Shown here: positions 25,833 to 32,960 of the stretch, one piece after another | How the letters are laid out: each line of letters opens with the position of its first letter | How positions within the stretch are numbered: position 1 is the first letter of the stretch | Assembly (NCBI RefSeq): GCF_017447225.1 | Contig: NZ_JAFSNZ010000110.1 | Coordinates: forward strand, 1-32,960 | Reading direction: 5' to 3' | Source: Methanobrevibacter sp. | GTDB lineage: Archaea > Methanobacteriota > Methanobacteria > Methanobacteriales > Methanobacteriaceae | DNA: 32,960 bases | The notes under the pieces: generated by a model | Seen by the model: the letters and a program-made list of their open reading frames with translations, nothing else | Database searches by the model: none | What the model was told of the DNA's origin: nothing | Made by a program: the position numbers and the translations under genes

Positions 25833-27131
25833 ATGACACAGATTAGTGATGCAAAAAAAGGTATATTAACAGATGAAATGAAACACGTCGCAGAAATAGA
25901 AAACGTTTCTGAAGACTTTATTTTAAAATCTGTAGCTGAAGGAACAATAGTTATTCCAAGCAACGTAAACAGAGACATTGAAGCAGCAGGTATTGGTGCT
26001 GGACTTAGAACAAAAGTAAATGCAACAGTCGGAACTTCAACAGATATTGTAGACTTTGATGAAGAAGTATTAAAAGCACAAATAGCTATTGACCATGGTG
26101 CTGACTGTTTAATGGAATTAAGTATTGGCGGAGACTTGGATGTAATCAGAAGAAGGGTTCTTGACATGTCCCCCCTCCCAGTAGGATCCGTACCAGTATA
26201 CCAGGCAGCTATCGAAACCATCAGAGAAGAAGGATCAGTAATCTACATGGACGAAGACAAACTGTTCAACACAATCGAAAAACAAGCAAAAGACGGTATT
26301 GACTTCATGGCAGTCCACAGCAGTATTAACATTGAAACCTTAACCAGACTTAAAAGACAAGGCCGTGTAACAGGATTAGTATCCAGAGGAGGATCCTTCA
26401 TGTCCGGATGGATTGTGGAAAACGAAAAAGAAAATCCTTTATACGAAAACTTCGATTACGTCTTGGATATTGCTAAAGAACATGATGTTGTACTTTCACT
26501 TGCAAACGGTATGAGAGCAGGTTCAATTGCTGATTCAACAGACAGGGCTCAAATACAAGAATTGATCATTTTAGGAGAATTAATTGACAGATCCCGTGAA
26601 GCTGGAGTACAATGTATGATTGAAGGACCAGGACACATCCCAATTAATGAAATTCCAACAAATGTCATGATTCAAAAGAAAATGTGTTCCAACGCACCGT
26701 TCTACATGCTCGGACCTATTGTATGTGATGTAGCACCTGGTTACGACCACATCGTATCCTCCATCGGAGCAGCATCATCTGCAAAAGCTGGAGCTGACTT
26801 CATCTGTTATGTAACTCCTGCAGAACACTTAGCATTACCTTCTCCAGAAGATGTGAAAGAAGGAGTTATCGCAACAAAAATCGGAGCATATGCAGGAGAC
26901 CTTGCAAGTGGCCAAATTGACGGTTCACAAGACTTGGCAATGGCAGAAGCAAGAAAAAGATTAGATTGGGAAGCACAATACGCTTGCGCAATGTTTCCGG
27001 AGGCTGCACGTGCAAAAAGAGATGAAAGACCACCTGAAGAAGAAGACACATGTACCATGTGCGGAAACTTCTGTGCGGTAAAAATCGTTAACGAATGGTT
27101 GGACCAATCAGATTCCGATTTAATCAAATAG
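25833..27131 (+). CDS. thiC: Phosphomethylpyrimidine synthase ThiC
   Basis: ThiC is a radical SAM enzyme that converts aminoimidazole ribotide to hydroxymethylpyrimidine phosphate for thiamine synthesis. The 432-residue protein has the family body ([37 protein letters not shown]) and a C-terminal cluster motif C407, C410, C414, i.e. CxxCxxxC, one residue shorter than the CxxCxxxxC of E. coli ThiC. Archaeal ThiC is shorter than bacterial ThiC, as here. The ATG at 25833 sits 3 nt after GAGTGAT; the in-frame TTG at 25821 is rejected. I see no TPP riboswitch in the 141-bp spacer upstream. Confidence 0.94.
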   Translation: MTQISDAKKGILTDEMKHVAEIENVSEDFILKSVAEGTIVIPSNVNRDIEAAGIGAGLRTKVNATVGTSTDIVDFDEEVLKAQIAIDHGADCLMELSIGGDLDVIRRRVLDMSPLPVGSVPVYQAAIETIREEGSVIYMDEDKLFNTIEKQAKDGIDFMAVHSSINIETLTRLKRQGRVTGLVSRGGSFMSGWIVENEKENPLYENFDYVLDIAKEHDVVLSLANGMRAGSIADSTDRAQIQELIILGELIDRSREAGVQCMIEGPGHIPINEIPTNVMIQKKMCSNAPFYMLGPIVCDVAPGYDHIVSSIGAASSAKAGADFICYVTPAEHLALPSPEDVKEGVIATKIGAYAGDLASGQIDGSQDLAMAEARKRLDWEAQYACAMFPEAARAKRDERPPEEEDTCTMCGNFCAVKIVNEWLDQSDSDLIK

Positions 27132-27216
27132 ATTAACCAATCTATTTTTTCTTTTTTTATTTTAAATATAATAATTGACATATCACTATATAACAACTAT
27201 TTTTCCAGGTGATATG

Positions 27217-28395
27217 ATGGAAAGCTCTGCAGAAGAATTGCTAGAAAAAATTAAAACTCTTGAAGATGAGAACAAAACATTGAAAGAGAAAAATAGTGAA
27301 AACAGCAAAAAAGTAAGAAGTCTAGAAACAAAAGAATTGAAACAGAATGTCAGCAATCGTCAATTGGAAGGAAAAATCAAAGAACTGAAAGGAGAAATCA
27401 AATCCTTTAAAAAAACACCATTGATTCTTGCAACCATAACAGAAGTATTCGATGACAATAGAGTTGGAATCAGAGGTCATGTCGGCCATGACTTTGTTGT
27501 AACATATCCCGGTTCAATAGATAAGCAAAAAGTCATTCCTGGAGCAAGAGTTTCCCTGAATCAGGACAGTTTGGCTGTTGTTGAGGTTTTGCCATCTAGA
27601 AAGGAAGCTGACATCATAGCAATGGAAATTGAAGAAAAACCAGACATCAATTATGAGGATATCGGTGGCCTTGAAAACGCAATAGTGGAAGTGAAAGAGA
27701 CTGTTGAGCTACCGATTAAAAAACCGGAACTCTTTGAAGAAATTGGAATTGACCCGCCAAAAGGAATTTTATTATACGGTCCGCCAGGAACAGGAAAAAC
27801 TCTTCTAGCAAAAGCCGTGGCAAACCAAACAAATGCAACATTCATCAAACTGGTAGCATCCGAATTTGTAAATAAGTTTCTAGGAGAAGGTGCCAGATAT
27901 GTAAGAGAAGTCTTTGAGCTTGCAAAAGAAAAATCCCCTGCAATAATATTTATCGATGAAATAGATGCGATAGGAACAAAAAGAACACATGGAACACAGG
28001 GAGCAGACAGAGAAGTTCAGCGAACCCTTATGCAATTGCTATCGGAACTGGACGGATTTGAATCAAGAGGAAATATCGGAATAATAGCTGCAACAAACAG
28101 GCCAGATATTTTAGATGATGCATTGATAAGACCTGGAAGGTTTGACAGGGCAATTGAAGTTCCACTGCCTAACAAAGAAGGCAGGCAAAAAATTCTTGAA
28201 ATTCATACTCAGAAAATGAAGATAGATGACAATATTGACTTTGAATCAATTAGCGAGTTAACAGAAGGATTTTCTGGTGCGGATTTAAAAGCAATATGTA
28301 CTGAAGCGGGAATGTTTGCAATAAGGTCTGAACGGAAAAAGGTTATTTCAAAAGATTTTATGGACGCTATTGATAAAATCATGACTTCAATTTAA
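27217..28395 (+). CDS. pan: Proteasome-activating nucleotidase-type AAA ATPase, copy 1
   Basis: PAN forms a hexameric unfoldase that feeds proteins to the archaeal 20S proteasome. From the ATG at 27217 (392 residues; AGGTGAT ends 3 nt upstream) it has an N-terminal coiled coil (about 1-65), an OB domain opened by TPLIL, and the AAA module. That module has Walker A GPPGTGKT at 188-195, pore-loop NKFLGEGA near 219-226, Walker B IIFIDEID at 243-250, sensor ATN and RPGRFD arginine fingers. It stops at [10 protein letters not shown], about 15 residues before the point where M. jannaschii PAN ends in its LYR HbYX tail. A paralogue follows 12 bp later. Confidence 0.9.
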   Translation: MESSAEELLEKIKTLEDENKTLKEKNSENSKKVRSLETKELKQNVSNRQLEGKIKELKGEIKSFKKTPLILATITEVFDDNRVGIRGHVGHDFVVTYPGSIDKQKVIPGARVSLNQDSLAVVEVLPSRKEADIIAMEIEEKPDINYEDIGGLENAIVEVKETVELPIKKPELFEEIGIDPPKGILLYGPPGTGKTLLAKAVANQTNATFIKLVASEFVNKFLGEGARYVREVFELAKEKSPAIIFIDEIDAIGTKRTHGTQGADREVQRTLMQLLSELDGFESRGNIGIIAATNRPDILDDALIRPGRFDRAIEVPLPNKEGRQKILEIHTQKMKIDDNIDFESISELTEGFSGADLKAICTEAGMFAIRSERKKVISKDFMDAIDKIMTSI

Positions 28396-28407
28396 CTAGG
28401 TGTTTAG

Positions 28408-29535
28408 ATGGATGAAAAAAATAAACAAAAATATAAAGAACTGATGATAAGATTTAGAAATCTTGAAAAAGACCATTTACTGCAGGGAATAGAAAATCAG
28501 AAGCTGGAAAGAAAAGTTAAGGAATTGAAAAAAGAAATTGAAATACATAAAAAAATTCCACAAATTCTTGCAACGGTCGTTGACAGATTAGATGACGATA
28601 AAGTAGCTATCAGAGGAACAGTCGGCCATACATTAATAGTGGGATATCCCAAAGATATCAACGAAGAGCTACTGATTCCGGGAGCTAGAGTTGCATTGAA
28701 TGAACATACAATGTCCATTGTTGAAGTTTATCCCGACGAAAAGGATGCTGAAGTCAAAGCAATGGAGATTGAAGAAAAACCTGATGTTAACTATGAAGAC
28801 ATCGGAGGATTGGAAACACAAATTAGAGAAATTAAAGAAACTGTAGAACTTCCATTGAAACATCCTGAGATATTTGAAGAAATTGGAATAGATCCCCCAA
28901 AAGGAATACTTTTACAAGGCCCTCCTGGAACAGGAAAAACCCTTCTTGCAAAGGCTGTGGCTAAACAGACAAATGCTACATTCATCAAACTGGTGGCATC
29001 CGAATTTGTAAACAAATTCCTGGGGGAAGGCGCCAGATATGTGAGGGAAGTATTTGAACTTGCAAGAGAAAAAACACCTTCAATAATATTTATAGATGAA
29101 ATTGATGCTATAGGAACAAGAAGAACTGAAAACCATACTGGCGGAGAAAAGGAAGTTCACAGAACATTAATGCAACTTTTATCCGAACTCGATGGATTTG
29201 ATCAAAGAGGAGATGTGGGAATAATAGCTGCAACAAACAGAATAGATATTTTAGACGAAGCTCTCTTAAGGCCTGGAAGATTTGACAGAACAATAGAAGT
29301 TCCACTTCCGAATACTGAAAGCAGGAAAGACATTTTACAAATCCATGCTAAAAAAATGAAATTGGATGAGAAGATTGATTTTAATAAATTAGCTAACTTA
29401 ACAGAAGGATTTTCAGGTGCGGACTTGAAAGCTGTTTGTACAGAAGCAGGAATGTATGCAATCCGGTCAAAACGCAGAAAAGTAATTCAGAAAGATTTCA
29501 TTAATGCTATTGAAAAGATGATTAAATTAAACTAA
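28408..29535 (+). CDS. pan: Proteasome-activating nucleotidase-type AAA ATPase, copy 2
   Basis: At 375 residues this is a close tandem paralogue of the preceding PAN. It has a shorter coiled coil (about 1-47), OB domain beginning IPQIL, Walker A GPPGTGKT at 171-178, pore loop KFLG at 203-206, Walker B IIFIDEID at 226-233 and arginine fingers RPGRFD. It also ends early (AIEKMIKLN) without an HbYX motif. The 12-bp spacing with an AGGTG site implies cotranscription and perhaps mixed hexamers. Coiled coils differ most between the two, which would set pairing rules. Recent duplication is suggested by long stretches of near-identical DNA around the pore loop. Confidence 0.9.
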   Translation: MDEKNKQKYKELMIRFRNLEKDHLLQGIENQKLERKVKELKKEIEIHKKIPQILATVVDRLDDDKVAIRGTVGHTLIVGYPKDINEELLIPGARVALNEHTMSIVEVYPDEKDAEVKAMEIEEKPDVNYEDIGGLETQIREIKETVELPLKHPEIFEEIGIDPPKGILLQGPPGTGKTLLAKAVAKQTNATFIKLVASEFVNKFLGEGARYVREVFELAREKTPSIIFIDEIDAIGTRRTENHTGGEKEVHRTLMQLLSELDGFDQRGDVGIIAATNRIDILDEALLRPGRFDRTIEVPLPNTESRKDILQIHAKKMKLDEKIDFNKLANLTEGFSGADLKAVCTEAGMYAIRSKRRKVIQKDFINAIEKMIKLN

Positions 29536-29614
29536 TATTTTTATATTAATAAAAACATAATAAAGTTATTAACTTATTTTATGATAATTTTTTTATTGAA
29601 TAACGGTGAATTAG

Positions 29615-31198
29615 ATGACACATTGGATTGAAAATATAGCTGATGAACTATGTAAAATGGATGTAGAAGAACATGTTATTGCAAGTGGAACTTCAATTTC
29701 AGGTTCTATACACATTGGAAACTCATGTGATATATTCATAGCAAATGCAGTCGGCAAAAAAATAAGAGAAAAAGGTAAAAAAGCAAAAACAATTTGGATT
29801 GCAGACGATCACGACCCGCTTAGAAAAGTCCCATACCCACTTCCTGAAGATTATGACAAATACCTTGGAATGCCATATTCAATGATTCCATGTCCTGACG
29901 GATGCTGCGCTAATTTTGTGGAACATTTCGAAAAACCATTATTAAGCGTTATGGACGACTATGGTATTGAAATGGAAGCTAAATCCGGTTTTGAAATGTA
30001 TAAAACTGGAGTTTATAACGATTATATAAGAACCTCATTCGAAAAGGTTGATGAAATAAAAGAAATTTTCAACGAATACAGAAGAGAACCTTTAGCAGAT
30101 GACTGGTTGCCATATAACCCGATTTGTGACGAATGTGGTAGAGTAAATACCACTTATGCTTATGATTATGACGGAGATATCGTCAAATACAGATGTGAAT
30201 GTGGTCACGAAGGTGAAATGGACATTAAATCCGGAAACGGTAAACTCACATGGAGAGTGGAATGGGCTGCAAGATGGAAAATATTCGGAACCACATGTGA
30301 ACCCTTCGGAAAAGACCATGCTGCAAGTGGCGGGTCCTATGATGTGAGTAGCGTAATTTCAGAAAAGATTTTCGACTATCCTGCACCTTACCCAGTGCCA
30401 TACGAATGGATTACACTTGACGGTGAAGCAATGAGTAAATCCCACGGAGTATTTTTCGCTCCTGAAGAATGGCTGAAAATTGGTCCTGCGGAAAGCCTTA
30501 ACTATTACTTATTCAGATCAAAACCTATGAAAGCTAAAGATTTCTCACCTAAAATGTCTTACTTGGACTTTATTGACCAATTTGATAAAGTAGAAAAGGT
30601 ATTCTACAATGAAGAAGAAGCACCATCTGAAAAAGAAGACAGAAAATTCAGAGAAATATATGAAGTAGCTCAAATTAATGCTGGTGAACCTCTTCCATTC
30701 AGGCCACCATTCAGATTCCTGGTTAATGCTTATCAGATAGCTGGCGATGATTTAGAAAAAATATTCGAAATTTTAAAAAGGAATTCACAATTGACAAAAA
30801 GCTTTGAAAACAAAGAATTCAGTGATTTGACCGAAGCAGAATTGGCACAATACAGAGAACGTGTTGACAATGTCATTTACTGGTTGGACAATTATGCTCC
30901 TAAATTCGTTAAATTCCAAGTTCAGGAAAATAATGTTCCAAAATTACCATTAACTGAAGAACAAGATAAATTCTTAAGTGATTTGGCGGATTTAATGGAA
31001 AGCACTGAATTTGATGATGCGGCAGCATTACATGACGCAATGTATGAAATCTTAGAAGGTCAAGGTTTAAAACCACAAAAAGGTTTCCAAGCCATTTATA
31101 AAATGATACTTGGTCAAAAACAAGGACCTAGAGCAGCATCATTCTTATTATCCCTAGATAAAGACTTTGTTGTAAAAAGATTAAGAAAAGAAGCTTAA
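29615..31198 (+). CDS. lysS: Class I lysyl-tRNA synthetase
   Basis: This enzyme charges tRNA-Lys with lysine. The 527-residue protein has the class I signatures SIHIGN at 31-36 (HIGH motif) and MSKS at 273-276 (KMSKS motif), so it is the archaeal class I (LysK-type) enzyme rather than the class II form. A zinc-finger-like insert has CDECGR near 170 and CECGHEG near 195, and an alpha-helical C-terminal anticodon-binding cage follows. Start: ATG after GGTGAATTAG. Its last four nucleotides overlap the convergent acetyltransferase-like gene. Confidence 0.95.
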   Translation: MTHWIENIADELCKMDVEEHVIASGTSISGSIHIGNSCDIFIANAVGKKIREKGKKAKTIWIADDHDPLRKVPYPLPEDYDKYLGMPYSMIPCPDGCCANFVEHFEKPLLSVMDDYGIEMEAKSGFEMYKTGVYNDYIRTSFEKVDEIKEIFNEYRREPLADDWLPYNPICDECGRVNTTYAYDYDGDIVKYRCECGHEGEMDIKSGNGKLTWRVEWAARWKIFGTTCEPFGKDHAASGGSYDVSSVISEKIFDYPAPYPVPYEWITLDGEAMSKSHGVFFAPEEWLKIGPAESLNYYLFRSKPMKAKDFSPKMSYLDFIDQFDKVEKVFYNEEEAPSEKEDRKFREIYEVAQINAGEPLPFRPPFRFLVNAYQIAGDDLEKIFEILKRNSQLTKSFENKEFSDLTEAELAQYRERVDNVIYWLDNYAPKFVKFQVQENNVPKLPLTEEQDKFLSDLADLMESTEFDDAAALHDAMYEILEGQGLKPQKGFQAIYKMILGQKQGPRAASFLLSLDKDFVVKRLRKEA

Positions 31199-31578
31199 AT
31201 CAAGCTTCTAAATTCTTTTTTTATTAATATTTCATCATCATTTTTAATTATTTTATAATCTAATTTTTCAAAAATATCCAAAAGCACATCATCTTTTTGC
31301 AGGGAAACATAAGATGATTTGAAATCCAGATCAATAGCTATTTTTTCCAATTGTTTAAGTAGTTTATAGGATATTTCTTCACGATTTTTAACTGAATCTA
31401 TAAATAAGCTTATAATTTCAATAGCTTCAGAATCATATACCATAAAACTAGTGCATCCGGACACATAATCATAATTAACTAAAAGTAAGACCACTTGAGG
31501 TTCATCCAAAACACAACCAAAAGATTTGCAGTATTTGATGAACCTCTCATCTCTTTCATCAGTTACTATAATCTCCAT
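31195..31578 (-). CDS. Small GNAT-like acetyltransferase (putative)
   Basis: The 127-residue protein shows a GNAT-like order of elements. A beta hairpin lies in the region [20 protein letters not shown], a long helix [19 protein letters not shown] sits where the acetyl-CoA pyrophosphate loop and helix would be, and [22 protein letters not shown] resembles the GNAT final fold. The classic Q/RxxGxG/A loop is not clear, so catalytic activity is doubtful. The start shares one nucleotide (TAATG) with the deaminase stop, with GAGGTT inside the deaminase gene, so the two are translationally coupled. Its 3' end overlaps lysS by 4 nt. Confidence 0.55.
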   Translation of the reverse strand: MEIIVTDERDERFIKYCKSFGCVLDEPQVVLLLVNYDYVSGCTSFMVYDSEAIEIISLFIDSVKNREEISYKLLKQLEKIAIDLDFKSSYVSLQKDDVLLDIFEKLDYKIIKNDDEILIKKEFRSLI

Positions 31579-32048
31579 TATTTAACCTCTGTTGTATTTC
31601 CTACTTTAGCAAGTTCCTCATCCCAGATTTCAGAATTATTGCATGTGAATTTTAAGAATAAGTCCCTGCATCGCAAATCATTTAAAACAACGACTTCAAC
31701 ATCGTTGCATTTAAGTAAATTTTCAGCACCCATCAATGTCGTATTTTCGCCTATGACAACACGGGGAATATTATATAAAATTACGGTACCGGAACACATC
31801 GGACAAGGAGAAAGAGTTGTGTATAATGTGCATTCAGTATAATCTTCATAATTAAGACGCCCTGCATTTTCGATTGCATCCATTTCAGCATGCAATATTA
31901 CAGAATCATTTTGAATTAGCCTATTATGTCCTTTGGAAATAACTTCACCATCCCTAACAAGAACAGCACCAATAGGTATGCCTCCTTCCTGCAAAGATTT
32001 TTCAGCTTCCTTAATAGCTAATTCCATAAAATAAGAATCGTTATTCAT
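31578..32048 (-). CDS. Cytosine-deaminase-like zinc deaminase (yeast FCY1 type)
   Basis: The 156-residue protein belongs to the cytidine/deoxycytidylate deaminase fold with zinc ligands H53, C82, C85 and proton-shuttle E55 (LHAEMDAIEN; SPCPMCSG). From memory it follows yeast cytosine deaminase Fcy1 along its length: EGGIPIG, GHN, ENAGRL, TLYTTLSPC, IPRVVIGEN, EVVV and a C-terminal WDEELAK-type helix. That favours deamination of free cytosine to uracil (pyrimidine salvage) over tRNA or guanine deamination. No ribosome binding site precedes the ATG at 32048. A leaderless start at the internal ATG (32027), about 33 nt after a TATA-like TATAATTTA, is possible. It is coupled to the acetyltransferase-like gene. 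Confidence 0.8.
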   Translation of the reverse strand: MNNDSYFMELAIKEAEKSLQEGGIPIGAVLVRDGEVISKGHNRLIQNDSVILHAEMDAIENAGRLNYEDYTECTLYTTLSPCPMCSGTVILYNIPRVVIGENTTLMGAENLLKCNDVEVVVLNDLRCRDLFLKFTCNNSEIWDEELAKVGNTTEVK

Positions 32049-32065
32049 AAAAAAAATAAATTATA

Positions 32066-32085
32066 GATGATTATTTAAAATCATC
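32066..32085 (-). terminator. Hairpin terminator of the coiled-coil gene
   Basis: GATGATT (32066-32072) and AATCATC (32079-32085) form 7-bp arms with a 6-nt loop, right after the TAG. On the minus strand, T-rich sequence ending in eight T follows and runs into the deaminase ATG. Confidence 0.6.
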
Positions 32086-32960
32086 CTATTTGAATCTGTT
32101 GAACAATCCTCCTTTACTGGATTGTTTTTCAGCAGCTTCTTTAAGTTTTTCTATTTGGGATCTCAAATCAGAAATAGTTTTTTGAGAATCATTAGATAAC
32201 TTATCATAATTACTTTGTTTGATTTTTAAATCAGCTTTTAAAGAGACAATTTCATCTTTTAATTTGTCAATGGATTTTTTAGCTTTTTCATCCACTTCTT
32301 CTTTATAATCTCCCATTTCGATAAGTTTTTTCCTTAAATCATCAATTTCTTCTTGAAGATTACCAATTTTACTTTTTGATTCTTCTAATTCATCATTGGA
32401 AGATTTTAAATTATCTCTTAATTTTTGATTTGTATTTTCTAATTCTTCAACATTAGAAGCTTCCAAATCACCGATTTTTTCTTTTAAAGATTTTATTTTG
32501 TCTTCATAACTATCTTTAATAGAATTCAATTCGGATTCTAACCTATCAGTTCTTGCTTTATTAACTGCACTATCTGCACCTAATTCACCGATACGGTTAC
32601 TTAACTCTTCACTGATATCAAGTTGATCATAATATTTTCTGGAAGTTTTTTCTAAAGCTTCAGTTAATTCTCTTTTAACAGATTTTAAAGAAGCATTTTC
32701 TTTTTTAAGATCAGGGATAATTGTATTGGTTAAATAATTTAACTCATTTGATTGGTTTTTTAATTTAGATTCTTTTTCTTTTAAATCTTTTTTCAATTTA
32801 GCAATAAAACCATCATCTTTTGTTTCATCTTCAACTTCCTCAACCACTTCTTCCTCAACAGGTTCAGCAGCCTCAACAACTTCCTCAACCACTTCTTCCT
32901 CAACAGGTTCAGCAGCCTCAACAACTTCCTCAACCACTTCTTCCTCAACAGGTTCAGCAG
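32086..32960 (-). CDS. Coiled-coil protein with acidic tandem repeats, N-terminus beyond window
   Basis: The reading frame is open to the right edge, so only the C-terminal part is here (about 291 codons). The visible N-terminal section is an acidic 15-residue repeat (VVEEVVEAAEPVEEE); no ATG lies in it. The rest is a long heptad-rich coiled coil (Lys, Glu, Leu, Asn, Ser) ending in a glycine-containing basic tail KGGLFNRFK. The protein looks cytoplasmic, without a membrane helix in this part. It may be a structural, SMC-like or tethering protein; I do not recognise the family. A GTG at 32937 within the repeat is probably an internal valine codon. A hairpin terminator follows the stop. Confidence 0.7.
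   Translation of the reverse strand, partial: AEPVEEEVVEEVVEAAEPVEEEVVEEVVEAAEPVEEEVVEEVEDETKDDGFIAKLKKDLKEKESKLKNQSNELNYLTNTIIPDLKKENASLKSVKRELTEALEKTSRKYYDQLDISEELSNRIGELGADSAVNKARTDRLESELNSIKDSYEDKIKSLKEKIGDLEASNVEELENTNQKLRDNLKSSNDELEESKSKIGNLQEEIDDLRKKLIEMGDYKEEVDEKAKKSIDKLKDEIVSLKADLKIKQSNYDKLSNDSQKTISDLRSQIEKLKEAAEKQSSKGGLFNRFK
32848..32960. repeat. 45-bp perfect tandem repeat, 2.5 copies, continuing past the edge
   Basis: Copies lie at 32848-32892 and 32893-32937 with the next begun at 32938-32960; the two full copies are identical in DNA. Each encodes 15 residues (in-frame) on the minus strand, so copy-number change alters length without frameshift. Confidence 0.9.

Noticed and set aside
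27175-27216. Longer start of the first PAN
   Set aside because: The AGGTGAT site at 27207-27213 points to ATG 27217 (27214 is the close alternative), and the added residues do not resemble PAN.
32848-32960. CRISPR array at the right edge
   Set aside because: The repeats are contiguous without spacers, in frame, and encode an acidic peptide repeat.

Overview
The window looks like a chromosomal segment of a low-GC hydrogenotrophic methanogen of the Methanobacteriaceae, most likely Methanobrevibacter or a close relative. The evidence is an F420-type formate dehydrogenase locus (fdhC-fdhA-fdhB), class I lysyl-tRNA synthetase, proteasome-activating nucleotidases, a FmdE-family protein, 6-phospho-3-hexuloisomerase and large beta-helix/Ig-like 'adhesin-like' surface proteins. 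Genus assignment is inference; no rRNA or tRNA gene is present to settle it.

Layout. (1) 82-2911: a helix-turn-helix/2[4Fe-4S] regulator faces a mobB-moaA operon across a 410-bp spacer holding matching 19-bp palindromes. (2) 3039-7303: fdhC-fdhA-fdhB on the minus strand (formate uptake and oxidation), with a strong hairpin between fdhC and fdhA. (3) 7705-11309: a minus-strand group of four genes encoding a membrane-anchored beta-helix surface protein, a polytopic membrane protein, an ExbB/TolQ-like channel and a DUF2149 (ExbD-like) protein. (4) 11677-17815: two large secreted surface proteins on the plus strand that share Ig-like repeats with each other and with the anchored protein. (5) 17854-23735: FmdE-family protein plus a FecBCD-type ABC importer, then fdhD, 6-phospho-3-hexuloisomerase and a ModE/LysR-type regulator with a ligand-binding domain. 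(6) 23879-31198: PfkB kinase, SPL-type radical SAM protein, thiC, two tandem PAN-type AAA ATPases and lysS. (7) 31195-32960: an acetyltransferase-like protein, a deaminase resembling yeast cytosine deaminase, and an incomplete coiled-coil protein with a 45-bp tandem repeat at the right edge.

How they fit together. Regions 1, 2 and 5 form a dispersed formate/molybdopterin theme. MoaA and MobB act in cofactor synthesis, FdhD sulfurates the cofactor for FdhA, FdhAB oxidises formate with F420, and FdhC imports formate. The metal-type importer, FmdE protein and ModE-like regulator could supply and sense molybdate or tungstate, though iron or a chelate is equally possible from sequence. The two most system-like observations are the proposed HTH-ferredoxin regulon with its palindromic operators and the proton-channel/surface-protein operon. 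A third is that both PAN paralogues stop short of the HbYX tail that normally docks on the 20S proteasome.
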